A stretch of DNA of 58,109 nt from an uncultured Christensenellaceae bacterium (GTDB lineage Bacteria; Bacillota; Clostridia; Christensenellales; Borkfalkiaceae), in contig CAJUKK010000003.1 in assembly GCA_910586985.1 (NCBI GenBank), positions 1 to 58,109 on the forward strand, written 5' to 3'. Of the stretch, positions 40,427-49,813 are shown piece after piece. Every line of letters begins with the position of its first letter. Positions within the stretch are counted from its first letter, which is position 1. The position numbers and the translations under genes are program-made. The notes under the pieces are model-generated. The model was given only the letters and a program-made list of their open reading frames with translations, made no database searches and had not been told where the DNA came from.

Positions 40427-42220
40427 ATGTCAAAGGTAATCGGTATTGATTTAGGAACAACAAATTCATGCGTGGCGGTTATGGAAGGCGGCGAGCCTGT
40501 CGTCATTACCAACGCGGAGGGATCGCGTACGACTCCTTCGGTCGTTGCGTTCCAGAAAGACGGTTCGCGCGTCGTCGGACAGGTGGCAAAGCATCAGGCG
40601 GTTGCCAATCCCGATAAGACGGTCAGCTCCATCAAGCGTCACATGGGTTCGGATTATAAAGTAAAGATCGACGATAAGTCTTATTCGCCGCAGGAGATTT
40701 CCGCAATGACGCTCAGCAAGCTGAAGGCGGATGCGGAGGCTTATCTCGGCACGAAGGTGACGGACGCGGTTATCACCTGCCCCGCATACTTCACTGACGC
40801 ACAGCGTCAGGCGACCAAGGACGCGGGCAAGATTGCGGGACTCAATGTTTTGCGTATCATCAACGAGCCTACGGCGGCGGCTCTTTCCTACGGACTTGAT
40901 AAGGAAAAGGAAAACAGCAAGGTCATGATTTACGATCTCGGCGGCGGCACGTTCGACGTATCCATCCTCGAGATTTCCGACGGCGTATTCGAAGTGCTTG
41001 CAACCAACGGAAACAACATGCTTGGCGGCGACGATTTTGACAAACGCCTTATGGACTATATGGCAGACGAATTCAGAAAGTCCAACGGAGTCGATCTGAC
41101 CAAAGATAAAGTTGCAATGCAGCGGTTAAAAGAGGCTGCGGAAAAAGCAAAGATCGAACTTTCCGGAATGACGACGACAAACGTCAACCTTCCCTTTATT
41201 GCAATGACGGACGGAGGCGCGGTTCACCTTGATCTTGAAATTTCCCGTCAGAAGTTCGAGGCTCTGATTGCCGATCTTGTGGAAAAGACCGCTGAACCGA
41301 TGCGCCTTTCCATGAGGGACGCAGGGTTATCCTATAATGATATCGATAAAGTAATTCTTGTCGGCGGCTCGACGCGCGTTCCCGCAGTTGTGGCAAAAGT
41401 GAAATCGATCACGGGCAAGGAACCGTTCAAGGGAATCAATCCCGACGAATGCGTTGCGATCGGCGCGGCAATTCAGGGCGGCGTGCTTACGGGCGAGGTT
41501 AAGGACGTACTTCTCCTCGACGTAATGCCTCTTTCGCTCGGAATCGAAACGTTGGGAGGGGTATTTACCCGTCTGATCGACCGCAACACGACGATCCCCG
41601 TAAAAAAGAGTCAGGTATTCTCTACGGCTGCAGACAATCAAACGAGCGTGGAAGTGCATATTTTGCAGGGCGAGCGCGAGTTCTGCCGCGACAATAAGAC
41701 GATGGGCAGATTTATGCTCAACGGCATTGCGCCGGCGCCCCGCGGCATTCCGCAGATCGAGGTGACGTTCGACGTCGACGCAAACGGTATTGTGCACGTA
41801 GAGGCGAAAGACTTAAATACAGGCAAGAGCACGGATATCACGATTACCTCTTCGACCAATCTCTCCGAGGACGAGATCAACAAAGCGGTTAAGGACGCGG
41901 AACAGTATGCGGAAGAGGATAAAAGACGCAAGCAGAAAGTAGAAGAGCACAACAAGCTCGACGGACTTATTTTCAGCGTGGAGCAGGCGGTCAGAGACTC
42001 CGGCGATAAACTTTCCGAGGAAGACAAGGCAGCGCTCACCGCAGCTGCCGAGGCGGCAAAGAAGGAGCTTGAATCGGACGACGAGGAGCGTTATAAGGCG
42101 GCTTACGAAAAACTTTCCGGCGAGATTCAGCCGATATTCCAAAAGATGTATCAGCAGTCCGGCGCGGCGCAGGGCGCGCCCGATGCGGGTACGGACGGCG
42201 ACACCGAGTTTCACCAATAA
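40427..42220 (+). CDS. dnaK: Molecular chaperone DnaK (Hsp70)
   Basis: 597 aa. ATPase domain GIDLGTTNSCVAVMEGG, IYDLGGGTFDVSILE and VGGSTRVPAV; substrate domain LDVMPLSLGIETLGG; helical lid. The C-terminus ends GTDGDTEFHQ, without the common EEV-type tail. Strong AAGGAGAG Shine-Dalgarno. Refolding of client proteins with DnaJ and GrpE. Confidence 0.98.
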   Translation: MSKVIGIDLGTTNSCVAVMEGGEPVVITNAEGSRTTPSVVAFQKDGSRVVGQVAKHQAVANPDKTVSSIKRHMGSDYKVKIDDKSYSPQEISAMTLSKLKADAEAYLGTKVTDAVITCPAYFTDAQRQATKDAGKIAGLNVLRIINEPTAAALSYGLDKEKENSKVMIYDLGGGTFDVSILEISDGVFEVLATNGNNMLGGDDFDKRLMDYMADEFRKSNGVDLTKDKVAMQRLKEAAEKAKIELSGMTTTNVNLPFIAMTDGGAVHLDLEISRQKFEALIADLVEKTAEPMRLSMRDAGLSYNDIDKVILVGGSTRVPAVVAKVKSITGKEPFKGINPDECVAIGAAIQGGVLTGEVKDVLLLDVMPLSLGIETLGGVFTRLIDRNTTIPVKKSQVFSTAADNQTSVEVHILQGEREFCRDNKTMGRFMLNGIAPAPRGIPQIEVTFDVDANGIVHVEAKDLNTGKSTDITITSSTNLSEDEINKAVKDAEQYAEEDKRRKQKVEEHNKLDGLIFSVEQAVRDSGDKLSEEDKAALTAAAEAAKKELESDDEERYKAAYEKLSGEIQPIFQKMYQQSGAAQGAPDAGTDGDTEFHQ

Positions 42221-42349
42221 TTGCGGCGGAGCCGGTTTTCAAACAGCATAAAATGTCCAAGCGGCGTAAAGCCGCTTTCGGCATGTTTGGCGGATTATCC
42301 GACGGTTGTCATCTGATCTGTATGCGCGGTCGGACAAAGAGGAAAGTTT

Positions 42350-43486
42350 ATGGCAGATAAAAAAAATTATTACGAGATTCTCGGCGTCTCCAAGACCGCA
42401 ACGGAGGAGGAGATCAAGGCGGCTTATAAAAAGCTCGTCAAGCAATACCATCCGGATCTTCACCCCGGCGATCCGACTGCCGCAGAGAAATTTAAGGAGA
42501 TCAACGAGGCGAACGAAACGCTCTCCGATAAGCAGAAACGCGCCGCATACGACTATCAGCAGGCGAATCCGGGTATGGGCGGCGGTGGTTTCGGCGGGTT
42601 CGGCGGCGGTGGTTTCGGCGGATTCGGGGATATTTTCGACTCCATTTTTCAGGGGTTCGGCGGCGCGGGCGGCGCAGTTCAACGCGATACCACGGGCGAA
42701 GACGTACAGCGGGAGATGTCGCTTTCCTTTATGGATGCGGCAAAAGGCTGCGTAAAGGAGATCGCATACGTGCGCGAAGAGTCGTGCTCCGCATGTAGCG
42801 GCACGGGCGCAAAGAACGGCACGGCGTTTACCAAATGTACAAAATGCGGCGGCAGCGGTCAGGTTCGTTTTTCACAGGATACGATGTTCGGCAGAACGGT
42901 ACGCGTCGGCGCATGCCCTTCATGCGGCGGCAGCGGGAGAATGATTACCGAAAAGTGTCCCACGTGCCGCGGAAAAGGTACGCAACGGCGGGAAACGCGC
43001 GTCCGTCTCGATATTCCTGCAGGCGTGAATACAAATTCTTATATCCGTAAACGCGGCGCGGGCATGGCGGGGATCAACGGAGGGCCTGCGGGGGATCTGA
43101 TCGTTGTCTTTCGCGTCGAGCCACATAAAATTTTTCAGCGCAAAGAGATGGATCTGTACGTCGATCTGCCGATCCCGTTTATGACGGCGTTGCTTGGCGG
43201 TACGGTCAAAGTGCCCGATCTCGACAATACGTTTAACTATACCATTCCCGAGGGCACGCAATCGGGTACGACCTTTCTTATTCGCGGAAAAGGGATCAGG
43301 GCGCGTAGCGGGACGGGAAACATGTATCTCCGCGTGATTGTCGAGGTGCCGAGCAAACTGACGCGCGATCAACGGAAACGCTTGGAAGAAGCGGCGGGTA
43401 TGTTTGATATCAAGCAGTTTGAGAAATCGAAAAAATTTGCGGATAACGTGAACGCGCTTTACGGGAAAGACCCTTACGAGAAATAA
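42350..43486 (+). CDS. dnaJ: Chaperone protein DnaJ (Hsp40)
   Basis: 378 aa, type I. J domain with HPD in KQYHPDLHPG, a Gly/Phe-rich region (GGGFGGFGGGGFGGFG), four zinc repeats (CSACSGTG, CTKCGGSG, CPSCGGSG, CPTCRGKG) and C-terminal client-binding domains. Stimulates DnaK ATP hydrolysis. The 129-base gap after dnaK contains a small GCGGC/GCCGC hairpin that could set relative expression. Confidence 0.98.
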   Translation: MADKKNYYEILGVSKTATEEEIKAAYKKLVKQYHPDLHPGDPTAAEKFKEINEANETLSDKQKRAAYDYQQANPGMGGGGFGGFGGGGFGGFGDIFDSIFQGFGGAGGAVQRDTTGEDVQREMSLSFMDAAKGCVKEIAYVREESCSACSGTGAKNGTAFTKCTKCGGSGQVRFSQDTMFGRTVRVGACPSCGGSGRMITEKCPTCRGKGTQRRETRVRLDIPAGVNTNSYIRKRGAGMAGINGGPAGDLIVVFRVEPHKIFQRKEMDLYVDLPIPFMTALLGGTVKVPDLDNTFNYTIPEGTQSGTTFLIRGKGIRARSGTGNMYLRVIVEVPSKLTRDQRKRLEEAAGMFDIKQFEKSKKFADNVNALYGKDPYEK

Positions 43487-43490
43487 ACAA

Positions 43491-43526
43491 AAAAACGTTT
43501 TGCATTGCTGTGCAAAACGTTTTTTA
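43491..43526. terminator. Bidirectional terminator after dnaJ
   Basis: AAAAACGTTTTGCA (43491-43504) and TGCAAAACGTTTTT (43511-43524) around TTGCTG. Confidence 0.9.
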
Positions 43527-43533
43527 ATCTTTG

Positions 43534-44211
43534 TTATTTAACCGCAAGCATATAGCTGATATCTAGCAGATCGCGCAGTTGTTGATCGGAAAGAGAACCG
43601 TCCAAACAAACCGTAATCCAGCTCTCTTTGTTCATATGGTATGCGGGAAAGGTCGTCTTTCCGTCCGCGGCGGAAGTTCGGTCTCTTTTGTCCCGTCTCA
43701 GATCGATAATCTCTACAATTTCATCGCTGTCGACACCGAGTTTGCGGCGCGGGATTTTTAAAAAGACGGCGTACCATTTTTTTGTATCCTTTCTGCGCAG
43801 AGCGGAAGTATCCGCGTCGTTTTTCCATAAAAATTCGAGTTTGTCGCCAAATTTTTCTTCGGCATAGGCAATAATTTGTTTTGCCGGACTGCTGTGATAT
43901 ACTTCGGGTAAAAAGCAACGAACTGCAATGTCTTCGAGTGCGGCGGAGTAAGCGGCGCGAACTTCGCCCACGAAGTTTCCTTCTGCAGAGCCTACCAAAA
44001 ACAAAGTGTAAGGTTCGCCCGTGTCGCGGTCGGTGAGCGACGTTCGGATTGTTCCGTTTTTGCAGACGCATACCGTAAGTGCGAATTGCCCGTTTAAAAT
44101 ATTGGTTTGTAATTGTAGTTCCCCGTCTTTTAAAACAAAACCGTAGTCCAAAAGTTTTTGTCTGTCTGCAGTCTTGTTTTTGAAAATCGTAGCGACAAAT
44201 TTATCGGTCAT
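43534..44211 (-). CDS. MmcQ/YjbR-family protein
   Basis: 225 aa. The C-terminal ~110 residues carry the YjbR fold: WYAVFLKIPRRKLG, VEIIDLR, and HMNKESWITVCLDGSLSDQQLRDLLDISY, the pattern seen in the MmcQ/YjbR double-wing family. The N-terminal half (FVATIFKNKTADRQKLLDYGF ...) is an extra domain found in longer members. Function unknown; proposed DNA binding is not firmly established. TATAAT and GGAGA lie upstream on the minus strand. Monocistronic. Confidence 0.85.
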   Translation of the reverse strand: MTDKFVATIFKNKTADRQKLLDYGFVLKDGELQLQTNILNGQFALTVCVCKNGTIRTSLTDRDTGEPYTLFLVGSAEGNFVGEVRAAYSAALEDIAVRCFLPEVYHSSPAKQIIAYAEEKFGDKLEFLWKNDADTSALRRKDTKKWYAVFLKIPRRKLGVDSDEIVEIIDLRRDKRDRTSAADGKTTFPAYHMNKESWITVCLDGSLSDQQLRDLLDISYMLAVK

Positions 44212-44393
44212 CGTATTCTCCGTAACTTATTCTGTTAATTATATCAGATTTATTGCGTATTGGCAAGTAAGGTACACTCCGATCCGAGTTTATCATAATT
44301 TATAAGTTATCGGAGCAATAAAAAATAAGTATGTTACAAACGTACGAAAATGTGGTATAATTAAAATATCCAATAAAAAGCGGGGTAAAATCA

Positions 44394-44930
44394 ATGAAAA
44401 AAGTAATCGTGGTGACTTCGTCTCCGAGGAAAGACGGCAATTCGGAGACGCTTGCAAAAAATTTTGCGGAAGGCGCGAAAGCGGCGGGTCACGAAGTTAA
44501 GTACGTTGCCGTGCGCGATCTCGGGCTGCAGTTTTGTACGGGGTGCATGTATTGCCAGACGCACGATAAATGCGTTTTGAACGACGGCATGAACGCGCTT
44601 TATTCGGAGATCGAGCATGCCGACGTGATTGTTTTTGCAACGCCGGTTTACTACTATGCGGTATCGGGACAGTTAAAAACGTTCCTCGACCGCCTGAATC
44701 CGCTCTATCCGCGCACGAACGCGTTTAAGGAGGTGTATCTTCTCGCTACCGCCGCAGAGGACGAGGAGGCGGCGATGGACGGCAGCGCGTCGGATATCGA
44801 AGGCTGGGCGGCGTGTTTTGACGGCGTAACGCTAAAAGGCGTTCTGCGCGCTATAGGCGTCGGTGCAAAGGGTGAGATCAAGGATACGGCGTTCCCGCAG
44901 CAAGCATACGAGATGGGACAAAAAATTTAA
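44394..44930 (+). CDS. NAD(P)H-dependent FMN flavodoxin-like oxidoreductase
   Basis: 178 aa. Phosphate-binding loop SSPRKDGNSETLA for FMN, then CTGCMYCQTHDKC, a cysteine cluster like that of iron-sulfur flavoproteins, and ATPVYYYAVSGQLKTFLDR, the conserved FMN-side strand. It probably reduces quinones, azo or other small electrophiles; whether an Fe-S cluster is bound is open. TATAAT box ~35 bases upstream. Followed after 27 bases by the DUF3737 gene. Confidence 0.88.
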   Translation: MKKVIVVTSSPRKDGNSETLAKNFAEGAKAAGHEVKYVAVRDLGLQFCTGCMYCQTHDKCVLNDGMNALYSEIEHADVIVFATPVYYYAVSGQLKTFLDRLNPLYPRTNAFKEVYLLATAAEDEEAAMDGSASDIEGWAACFDGVTLKGVLRAIGVGAKGEIKDTAFPQQAYEMGQKI

Positions 44931-44957
44931 CGAAATACACCAAAGAAAATTACAAAA

Positions 44958-45809
44958 ATGAAGATTATTGAAAATCAAAATTTCCCCCATGAGCGGGATC
45001 TTTACGGAGCGGACGGTCTATATTTAAAGAACTGTACGTTCGACGGGGCGGAGGACGGAGAATCTGCGCTGAAAGAGGGGAAGAACCTCAAATTGGAACG
45101 TTGTTATATGAATTTGCGCTATCCGCTTTGGCATGACGAAGGCGTGGAGCTAACGGAAGTGACGATGACGGAATTTTGCCGTGCCGCGCTCTGGTATTCG
45201 CAGCATATTTCGATCAGAAACTCAAAGATTCTCGGGATCAAAGCGTTGCGCGAATGTTGCGATGCCGATATCGCCGGAACGAAGATCGTATCTCCCGAGT
45301 TTGGTTGGAGAAGTTGCGGTATCCGTATGCGGGATAGCGAAGCGGAGAGCGAATACATGTTTTTTATGGCGAAGGATATAAGGCTGAATAACGTGCGTTT
45401 TCGTGGGAAGTATTCTTTTCAGTACGTGGAAAATCTTACGATTGAAGACAGTGTGCTGGATACAAAGGATGCGTTTTGGCACGCAAAAAACGTGACCGTC
45501 AAAAATTCGGTTGTGAAGGGAGAATATCTCGCTTGGTATGCGGAAAACCTTACGTTTATCAATTGTAAGATTATCGGCACACAGCCGCTTTGTTATTGTA
45601 AGGGGTTAACGCTCATCGATTGCGAAATGGAGAAAACCGATTTTTCGTTCGAATATTCGGACGTGAACGCAACGGTAAAAGGCAGCATACAATCCGTCAA
45701 AAATCCACGATCGGGCAGGATCGTATGCGACGGGATCGACGAGCTGATTTATACGGACGACAGTAAGTATCAATGCGAGTGTGAAATACAAATAAGACAG
45801 GTTGCATGA
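44958..45809 (+). CDS. DUF3737 family right-handed beta-helix protein
   Basis: 283 aa. Regular ~20-residue periodicity of N/C-x-x-F/V strands (LKNCTFDGAEDGESALKE, LYLKN, IRNSKI, LNNVRF, IEDSVL, VKNSVV, FINCKI, LIDCEM) indicates a right-handed beta-helix, and the sequence matches the DUF3737 type common in gut Firmicutes. No signal peptide, so it is cytoplasmic despite a pectate-lyase-like fold. Biochemical role unknown. Weak ribosome site (AAAATTACAAAA), so coupling to the flavoprotein gene is probable. Confidence 0.85.
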   Translation: MKIIENQNFPHERDLYGADGLYLKNCTFDGAEDGESALKEGKNLKLERCYMNLRYPLWHDEGVELTEVTMTEFCRAALWYSQHISIRNSKILGIKALRECCDADIAGTKIVSPEFGWRSCGIRMRDSEAESEYMFFMAKDIRLNNVRFRGKYSFQYVENLTIEDSVLDTKDAFWHAKNVTVKNSVVKGEYLAWYAENLTFINCKIIGTQPLCYCKGLTLIDCEMEKTDFSFEYSDVNATVKGSIQSVKNPRSGRIVCDGIDELIYTDDSKYQCECEIQIRQVA

Positions 45810-45851
45810 AAACGGAAAGCGGCGGATAATTTTATCCGCCGCTTTCCGTTT
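45810..45851. terminator. 20-bp perfect hairpin shared by convergent genes
   Basis: 45810-45829 and 45832-45851 are complementary. The plus-strand stop is just outside the left arm and the minus-strand gene ends inside the right arm. T tails are poor on both sides. Confidence 0.7.
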
Positions 45852-46986
45852 GATTAGTTTCTATGTTAGCGTAAAAATTATAGGGTATTTTAAACCAGTC
45901 CATAGCACGATAAACGATAGCGCTGTTATCACGGCGATATATCAGTTTAAAAAAACGTTTTTTAAAATTATAAAGGGCTTTGCAAAACTTATATTGAAAT
46001 CCATAAGTATTTTGATTACGATTATAAAATATTTCACGGTTATATAAATAAACCAGTCTCGTCATCATATGCTCGTTTACTCCGATAACGTTATATTTTG
46101 TGTTATCGCGCGGCATTTGGGCAAAATAATAAAAATTTTGCGTATCACGAAAAATCCAATAAAGATTTTTATATGCGTCATTATTTCCCTTATAATCTTT
46201 TAATAATTTATCATATTGTTCGTTTATGAGCTCATCTTTGGCTAACGTAAAATTAATCGGATGCGCAGATAATTCCTGAGTGTTTTTTTCAAAAAATACT
46301 TTATGGTTTGGAAAAAACAGATTATGAAGTTCGAATCGATTTCCGGTTTTTTTAATGTCACTATAAAATATTTTCTTTATATTACCTATGAATGCGCCGC
46401 AAAAATAGCATCCGTTTTGTTTAATTTCGGCATAATAAGTATCGGAATCTGTTTTTAAAATATTGATATCGGGCTTAATCGAAGAGGTATCGAATAATCT
46501 TTTTCGTTGGGAGGAAAGCTCAAACGAAAATTTTAAACTTGCGAAAGTAATAACTCCAACAACCATTGCTGAAAAAATTGTCATCATAATTTCATAATAG
46601 AGATTGTTGAAAAGATGCAAAAAGCCGTTTTCTATAACTAAAAATATAGGAGAAATAATAATTGGGAGACAATGCATTCGGCTGTCTTCAACAGATCGGT
46701 GTGAAAGGAGGATAAAGATCGATGTTGCGACGTAGAGCATTGCGAAAAAAGCAATGGCTGTAAAGGTTAAATGAACAGCGCGTTCATGATATTTGCTTTT
46801 TACGTGGCTGATAGCATTTTGATATTTAGTAATTCCGTCAAAAAAATCGACCAAAAAGTATATTGCAATCAAAATTGCAACGGTACAAAAAATTCCTATT
46901 TCCCATTTTAAAAATAGTGATATATATCGATACTTATTTCTTTTGCTGTCTTGTTTTTCCTTTTCTTCCTTTGTTAAACTGTTCAT
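45832..46986 (-). CDS. AT-rich orphan membrane protein (384 aa)
   Basis: Four membrane segments in the N-terminal 155 residues (~28-48, ~72-94, ~105-127, ~132-153), then ~230 residues of soluble, tyrosine/asparagine-rich sequence ending with a basic KKRFFKLIYRRD stretch. The opening is highly charged (MNSLTKEEKEKQDSKRNK). No known family. The gene is markedly AT-rich relative to the window, together with the flanking 400-bp desert, so it may be acquired. AAGGA lies ~8 bases before ATG. Confidence 0.7.
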   Translation of the reverse strand: MNSLTKEEKEKQDSKRNKYRYISLFLKWEIGIFCTVAILIAIYFLVDFFDGITKYQNAISHVKSKYHERAVHLTFTAIAFFAMLYVATSIFILLSHRSVEDSRMHCLPIIISPIFLVIENGFLHLFNNLYYEIMMTIFSAMVVGVITFASLKFSFELSSQRKRLFDTSSIKPDINILKTDSDTYYAEIKQNGCYFCGAFIGNIKKIFYSDIKKTGNRFELHNLFFPNHKVFFEKNTQELSAHPINFTLAKDELINEQYDKLLKDYKGNNDAYKNLYWIFRDTQNFYYFAQMPRDNTKYNVIGVNEHMMTRLVYLYNREIFYNRNQNTYGFQYKFCKALYNFKKRFFKLIYRRDNSAIVYRAMDWFKIPYNFYANIETNQTESGG

Positions 46987-47346
46987 TATTAAACATCCTT
47001 AAGTGATAAGATTGACATTTTATATTATGAAAATAATAAATTATTTCTAAAATATTATATCATATTTTTTGTATTGTGCAAAGCCAAAGATCATTGCTTT
47101 TTAAAAATTTATAATTTTTTTATTAAAATAAATTTTAACCGGATTGCAAAAAGTTATGAGTTTTTGTTACATGATCAAAAATAAAAATCGTCTGTGATTA
47201 TTTTTTTAAAATTTGACGTATGCCATATGAATTGTGAAATTAAAATAAAATCTATAAAAATGAAATTTATAAAGATAAAACATATTATAATAAAAAATAA
47301 AACGATTAAAATCAAATTAAAGATATAATAAAAATTAAAAAACACA
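46987..47346. other. AT-rich intergenic desert
   Basis: About 360 bases made almost wholly of A/T with short AAAATAAAA/ATAAAA near-repeats from ~47235 to 47345. It contains no convincing gene: a 68-codon minus-strand frame (47175-47381) is low-complexity Phe/Ile. Possible roles are bent or UP-element DNA for the sugar operon promoter at 47347, or insertion scar. Confidence 0.6.
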
Positions 47347-47383
47347 TTGAAACGTAAGTTTGAGTGTGCTATACTGAACACAC
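47347..47383 (+). promoter_or_regulatory. Promoter of the sugar operon with a possible operator
   Basis: TTGAAA 47347-47352, 17-bp spacer, TATACT 47370-47375. GTGTG (47364-47368) and CACAC (47379-47383) flank the -10 box as a small dyad that a repressor could use. Confidence 0.6.
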
Positions 47384-47406
47384 AATAGACATGCGGGAGA
47401 AAATCG

Positions 47407-48420
47407 ATGAAAGTAGCGATTGCGGGAAATATTATCCTCGATCTTGTAAAACAGATCGATGTTTATCCGCAAAAAGGTATGCTTGCAAATATTTGCGGCG
47501 TGTCGCGTTCGGCGGGCGGCTGCGTATGCAATACGGCAATTGATTTAAAGCGTTTAGATACTTCTTTGAATGTTTCCGCATACGGACGTATCGGCAAGGA
47601 TGAATACGGCGAATTTGTACTCGAGTTCATGCGGCGGGAGGGAATCGACGTTTCTGCCGTTGTAAAGGATGCGCGGTTCTCTACATCGTTTACCGACGTT
47701 ATGACGGTGCAGTCGACGGGCGAGCGTACGTTTTTTCAGAGTCGCGGAGCAAATGCAGAATTTCTTCCGCAGGACGTCAATGCGGAGGCGCTTGACTGTG
47801 AATTGTTTCATCTTGGTTATTTGCTTCTTTTAGACGGAATGGACGGTGCGGACGAGGAGTACGGCACGCGTGCGGCGCGGCTTCTGCACGACGTGCAGTC
47901 GCGCGGAATCAGAACGGGGATCGATCTTGTAAGCGAGCAATCCGATCGTTTTGCATCGGTGGTTGTGCCGGCGCTCAGATATTGCGATTACGTCGTTATC
48001 AACGAGATTGAAGGCGGACGGCTTGCCGAACTGTCGCCAAGAGATAAAAACGGTGCGCCGGACTTAAAAATTTTAGAGCATATTTGCCGCAGAATAAAAT
48101 CGTTCGGCGTGAAAAAAGAGGTCGTATTACATTGTCCCGAACTGAGTTGCGGAATCGACGAATCGGGAGCGTTTTTCATCCTGCCGTCGCTACAACTTCC
48201 CGAAGGATACATTGTCGGCTCGGTTGGGGCGGGAGACGCCTTTTGCGCGGGTATGATCTACTCCTTTTTAAAAAATATGACGCTGGAAGAGGGCATGCGG
48301 CTTGCCTCGTGTATGGCGGCGAAAAATCTGTCCGTATCCGATTCGGTAAGCGGCGCAAAGCCGCTCGAAGAAACGTTAAAGATCGAAAAAACTTTCAAAA
48401 GGCGGAATTTGCAATGTTGA
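47407..48420 (+). CDS. PfkB-family carbohydrate kinase
   Basis: 337 aa. Ribokinase fold: N-terminal VAIAGNIILDLVKQID, SAGGCVCNTAIDLKRL, and the C-terminal anion-hole/catalytic Asp in GSVGAGDAFCAGMIYSF. Transfers phosphate from ATP to a sugar hydroxyl. It overlaps the isomerase gene and is followed by an aldolase, so the likely order is isomerise, phosphorylate, cleave. Sugar identity is unknown. GGGAGA 10 bases before ATG. Confidence 0.92.
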   Translation: MKVAIAGNIILDLVKQIDVYPQKGMLANICGVSRSAGGCVCNTAIDLKRLDTSLNVSAYGRIGKDEYGEFVLEFMRREGIDVSAVVKDARFSTSFTDVMTVQSTGERTFFQSRGANAEFLPQDVNAEALDCELFHLGYLLLLDGMDGADEEYGTRAARLLHDVQSRGIRTGIDLVSEQSDRFASVVVPALRYCDYVVINEIEGGRLAELSPRDKNGAPDLKILEHICRRIKSFGVKKEVVLHCPELSCGIDESGAFFILPSLQLPEGYIVGSVGAGDAFCAGMIYSFLKNMTLEEGMRLASCMAAKNLSVSDSVSGAKPLEETLKIEKTFKRRNLQC

Positions 48421-48974
48421 CGAAAGAAGAATACGCAGACGGCGTGCGCTACATGTTAAAAAGTCTTGCCGACGCGGGATTTTATTTGACTGAAGAGGAG
48501 AAAGAACGCATTGAAGTCGCCGATTTCGGACTTGGCAAGGTAAAGGAAATCGGTTTGCAGCTATTTACATACGTCAATACCGACAGGTGCTGCGCAAAGG
48601 AAATGGTGCTCCGACCCTTTCAGACCTGTCCCGAACATACCCATCGGGACGGGCGGGAAGACGGCGCGCTTGTTCAGGGAAAGGAGGAGACTTTCCGCGT
48701 GCGCCGCGGACTCTGCTATCTCTATGTAGACGGCGAGGGAGACAAGGCGACGATCAAAGCGAAATTGCCCGAGACGGCGGTCACCGTTTTTCACGAGATT
48801 GTTTTGCGCGAGGGAGAGCAATATACGATGTATCCCAATACGCGGCATTGGTTTCAGGCGGGCGCGGAGGGAGCCGTTATCAGCGAGTTTTCCACCCACA
48901 GTAACGACGAAACGGATGATTTCGAGGATGCGCGCATCCGTCGTATTCCGGAGGTGGAAAAGATATGCTTGTAA
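48414..48974 (+). CDS. D-lyxose isomerase-like cupin
   Basis: 186 aa. Sequence ending in a cupin core: CPEHTHRDGREDG supplies His ligands, LREGEQYTMYPNTRHWFQAG carries the second motif with another His, and FSTHSNDETDDFED closes it. This matches the D-lyxose/D-mannose ketol-isomerase family (YdaE type), metal-dependent enzymes converting D-lyxose to D-xylulose or D-mannose to D-fructose. The start ATG at 48414 lies inside the end of pfkB. The C-terminus overlaps the aldolase by 10 bases. Confidence 0.8.
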   Translation: MLTKEEYADGVRYMLKSLADAGFYLTEEEKERIEVADFGLGKVKEIGLQLFTYVNTDRCCAKEMVLRPFQTCPEHTHRDGREDGALVQGKEETFRVRRGLCYLYVDGEGDKATIKAKLPETAVTVFHEIVLREGEQYTMYPNTRHWFQAGAEGAVISEFSTHSNDETDDFEDARIRRIPEVEKICL

Positions 48975-49813
48975 ACTTAAAAGAAATACTTGCAATCGCA
49001 GAAGCGGAGAAAAATGCGGTCGGTATGTTCAACGCGACGGGGTTTGACAGTTTGCAGGCGATTGTTTCCGCAGCCGAGGAGCTTAACCGTCCTGTCATAT
49101 TAGCGCATGCAGAAGTCCATAATGTATATAACGATATTTCGTTTGTCGGGCCGGCAATGTTGGCGGCGGCAAAAAATGCAAAGGTACCCGTGTGCGTACA
49201 TCTCGATCACGGCGTGTCGCTTTCGATGATTCACAGGGCGTTGCGGTTGGGATTTACGTCAGTAATGATCGACGCCTCGGCTCTGCCGTATGAGAAGAAT
49301 TTGCAGCTGACGAAACAGGTGACCGCAACGGCGCACGACATGGGCGTAAGCGTAGAGGCGGAACTCGGGCGACTTCCCACGGGGGAGAACGGCGAGAACA
49401 CGGACGTAAAAGCCGAAGAATTCTATACGTCTCCCGACGAAGCAGCAATGTTTGTCAAGGAGACGGGAATCGATGCGCTTGCCGTCGCGTTCGGCACGGC
49501 GCACGGGTTTTATGATGCTCAGCCGAAACTTGATTTCGGCGTGGTAAAAGCATGCGCCGAAAGTACGCGTCTTCCTCTTGTCATGCACGGCGGGAGCGGC
49601 GTTAACGAACAAGGATTCCGCAGAGCGATTGAGTGCGGAATCCGTAAAATCAATTATTATTCTTACATGTCGAAAGCCGGTTGCGAAGGCGCGCAGCGGG
49701 CGGTCTCATCGGGAAAGATCAAGTATTTGCACGACGTGGAGTACGCCGCAATGCGGGCGATGAAAGATGACGTAAAGCGTGCGATCGCTCTGTTTTCGTA
49801 TCATCCCGCTTGA
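48965..49813 (+). CDS. Class II (zinc) ketose-bisphosphate aldolase
   Basis: 282 aa. Zinc-binding His in VHLDHGVS, FGTAHGFY and VMHGGSG, and the phosphate-site KINYYSYMSKAG. Close to GatY/KbaY/FbaA enzymes that split fructose- or tagatose-type phosphates to DHAP and an aldehyde or aldehyde phosphate. With the upstream kinase and isomerase it completes a short ketose catabolic route. The last 13 bases overlap the 3' end of the convergent regulator gene. Confidence 0.92.
   Translation: MLVNLKEILAIAEAEKNAVGMFNATGFDSLQAIVSAAEELNRPVILAHAEVHNVYNDISFVGPAMLAAAKNAKVPVCVHLDHGVSLSMIHRALRLGFTSVMIDASALPYEKNLQLTKQVTATAHDMGVSVEAELGRLPTGENGENTDVKAEEFYTSPDEAAMFVKETGIDALAVAFGTAHGFYDAQPKLDFGVVKACAESTRLPLVMHGGSGVNEQGFRRAIECGIRKINYYSYMSKAGCEGAQRAVSSGKIKYLHDVEYAAMRAMKDDVKRAIALFSYHPA

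Noticed and set aside
47175..47381. 68-codon minus-strand frame rich in Phe and Ile
   Set aside because: Direct translation of an AT-only region, overlaps the pfkB promoter and has no ribosome site.
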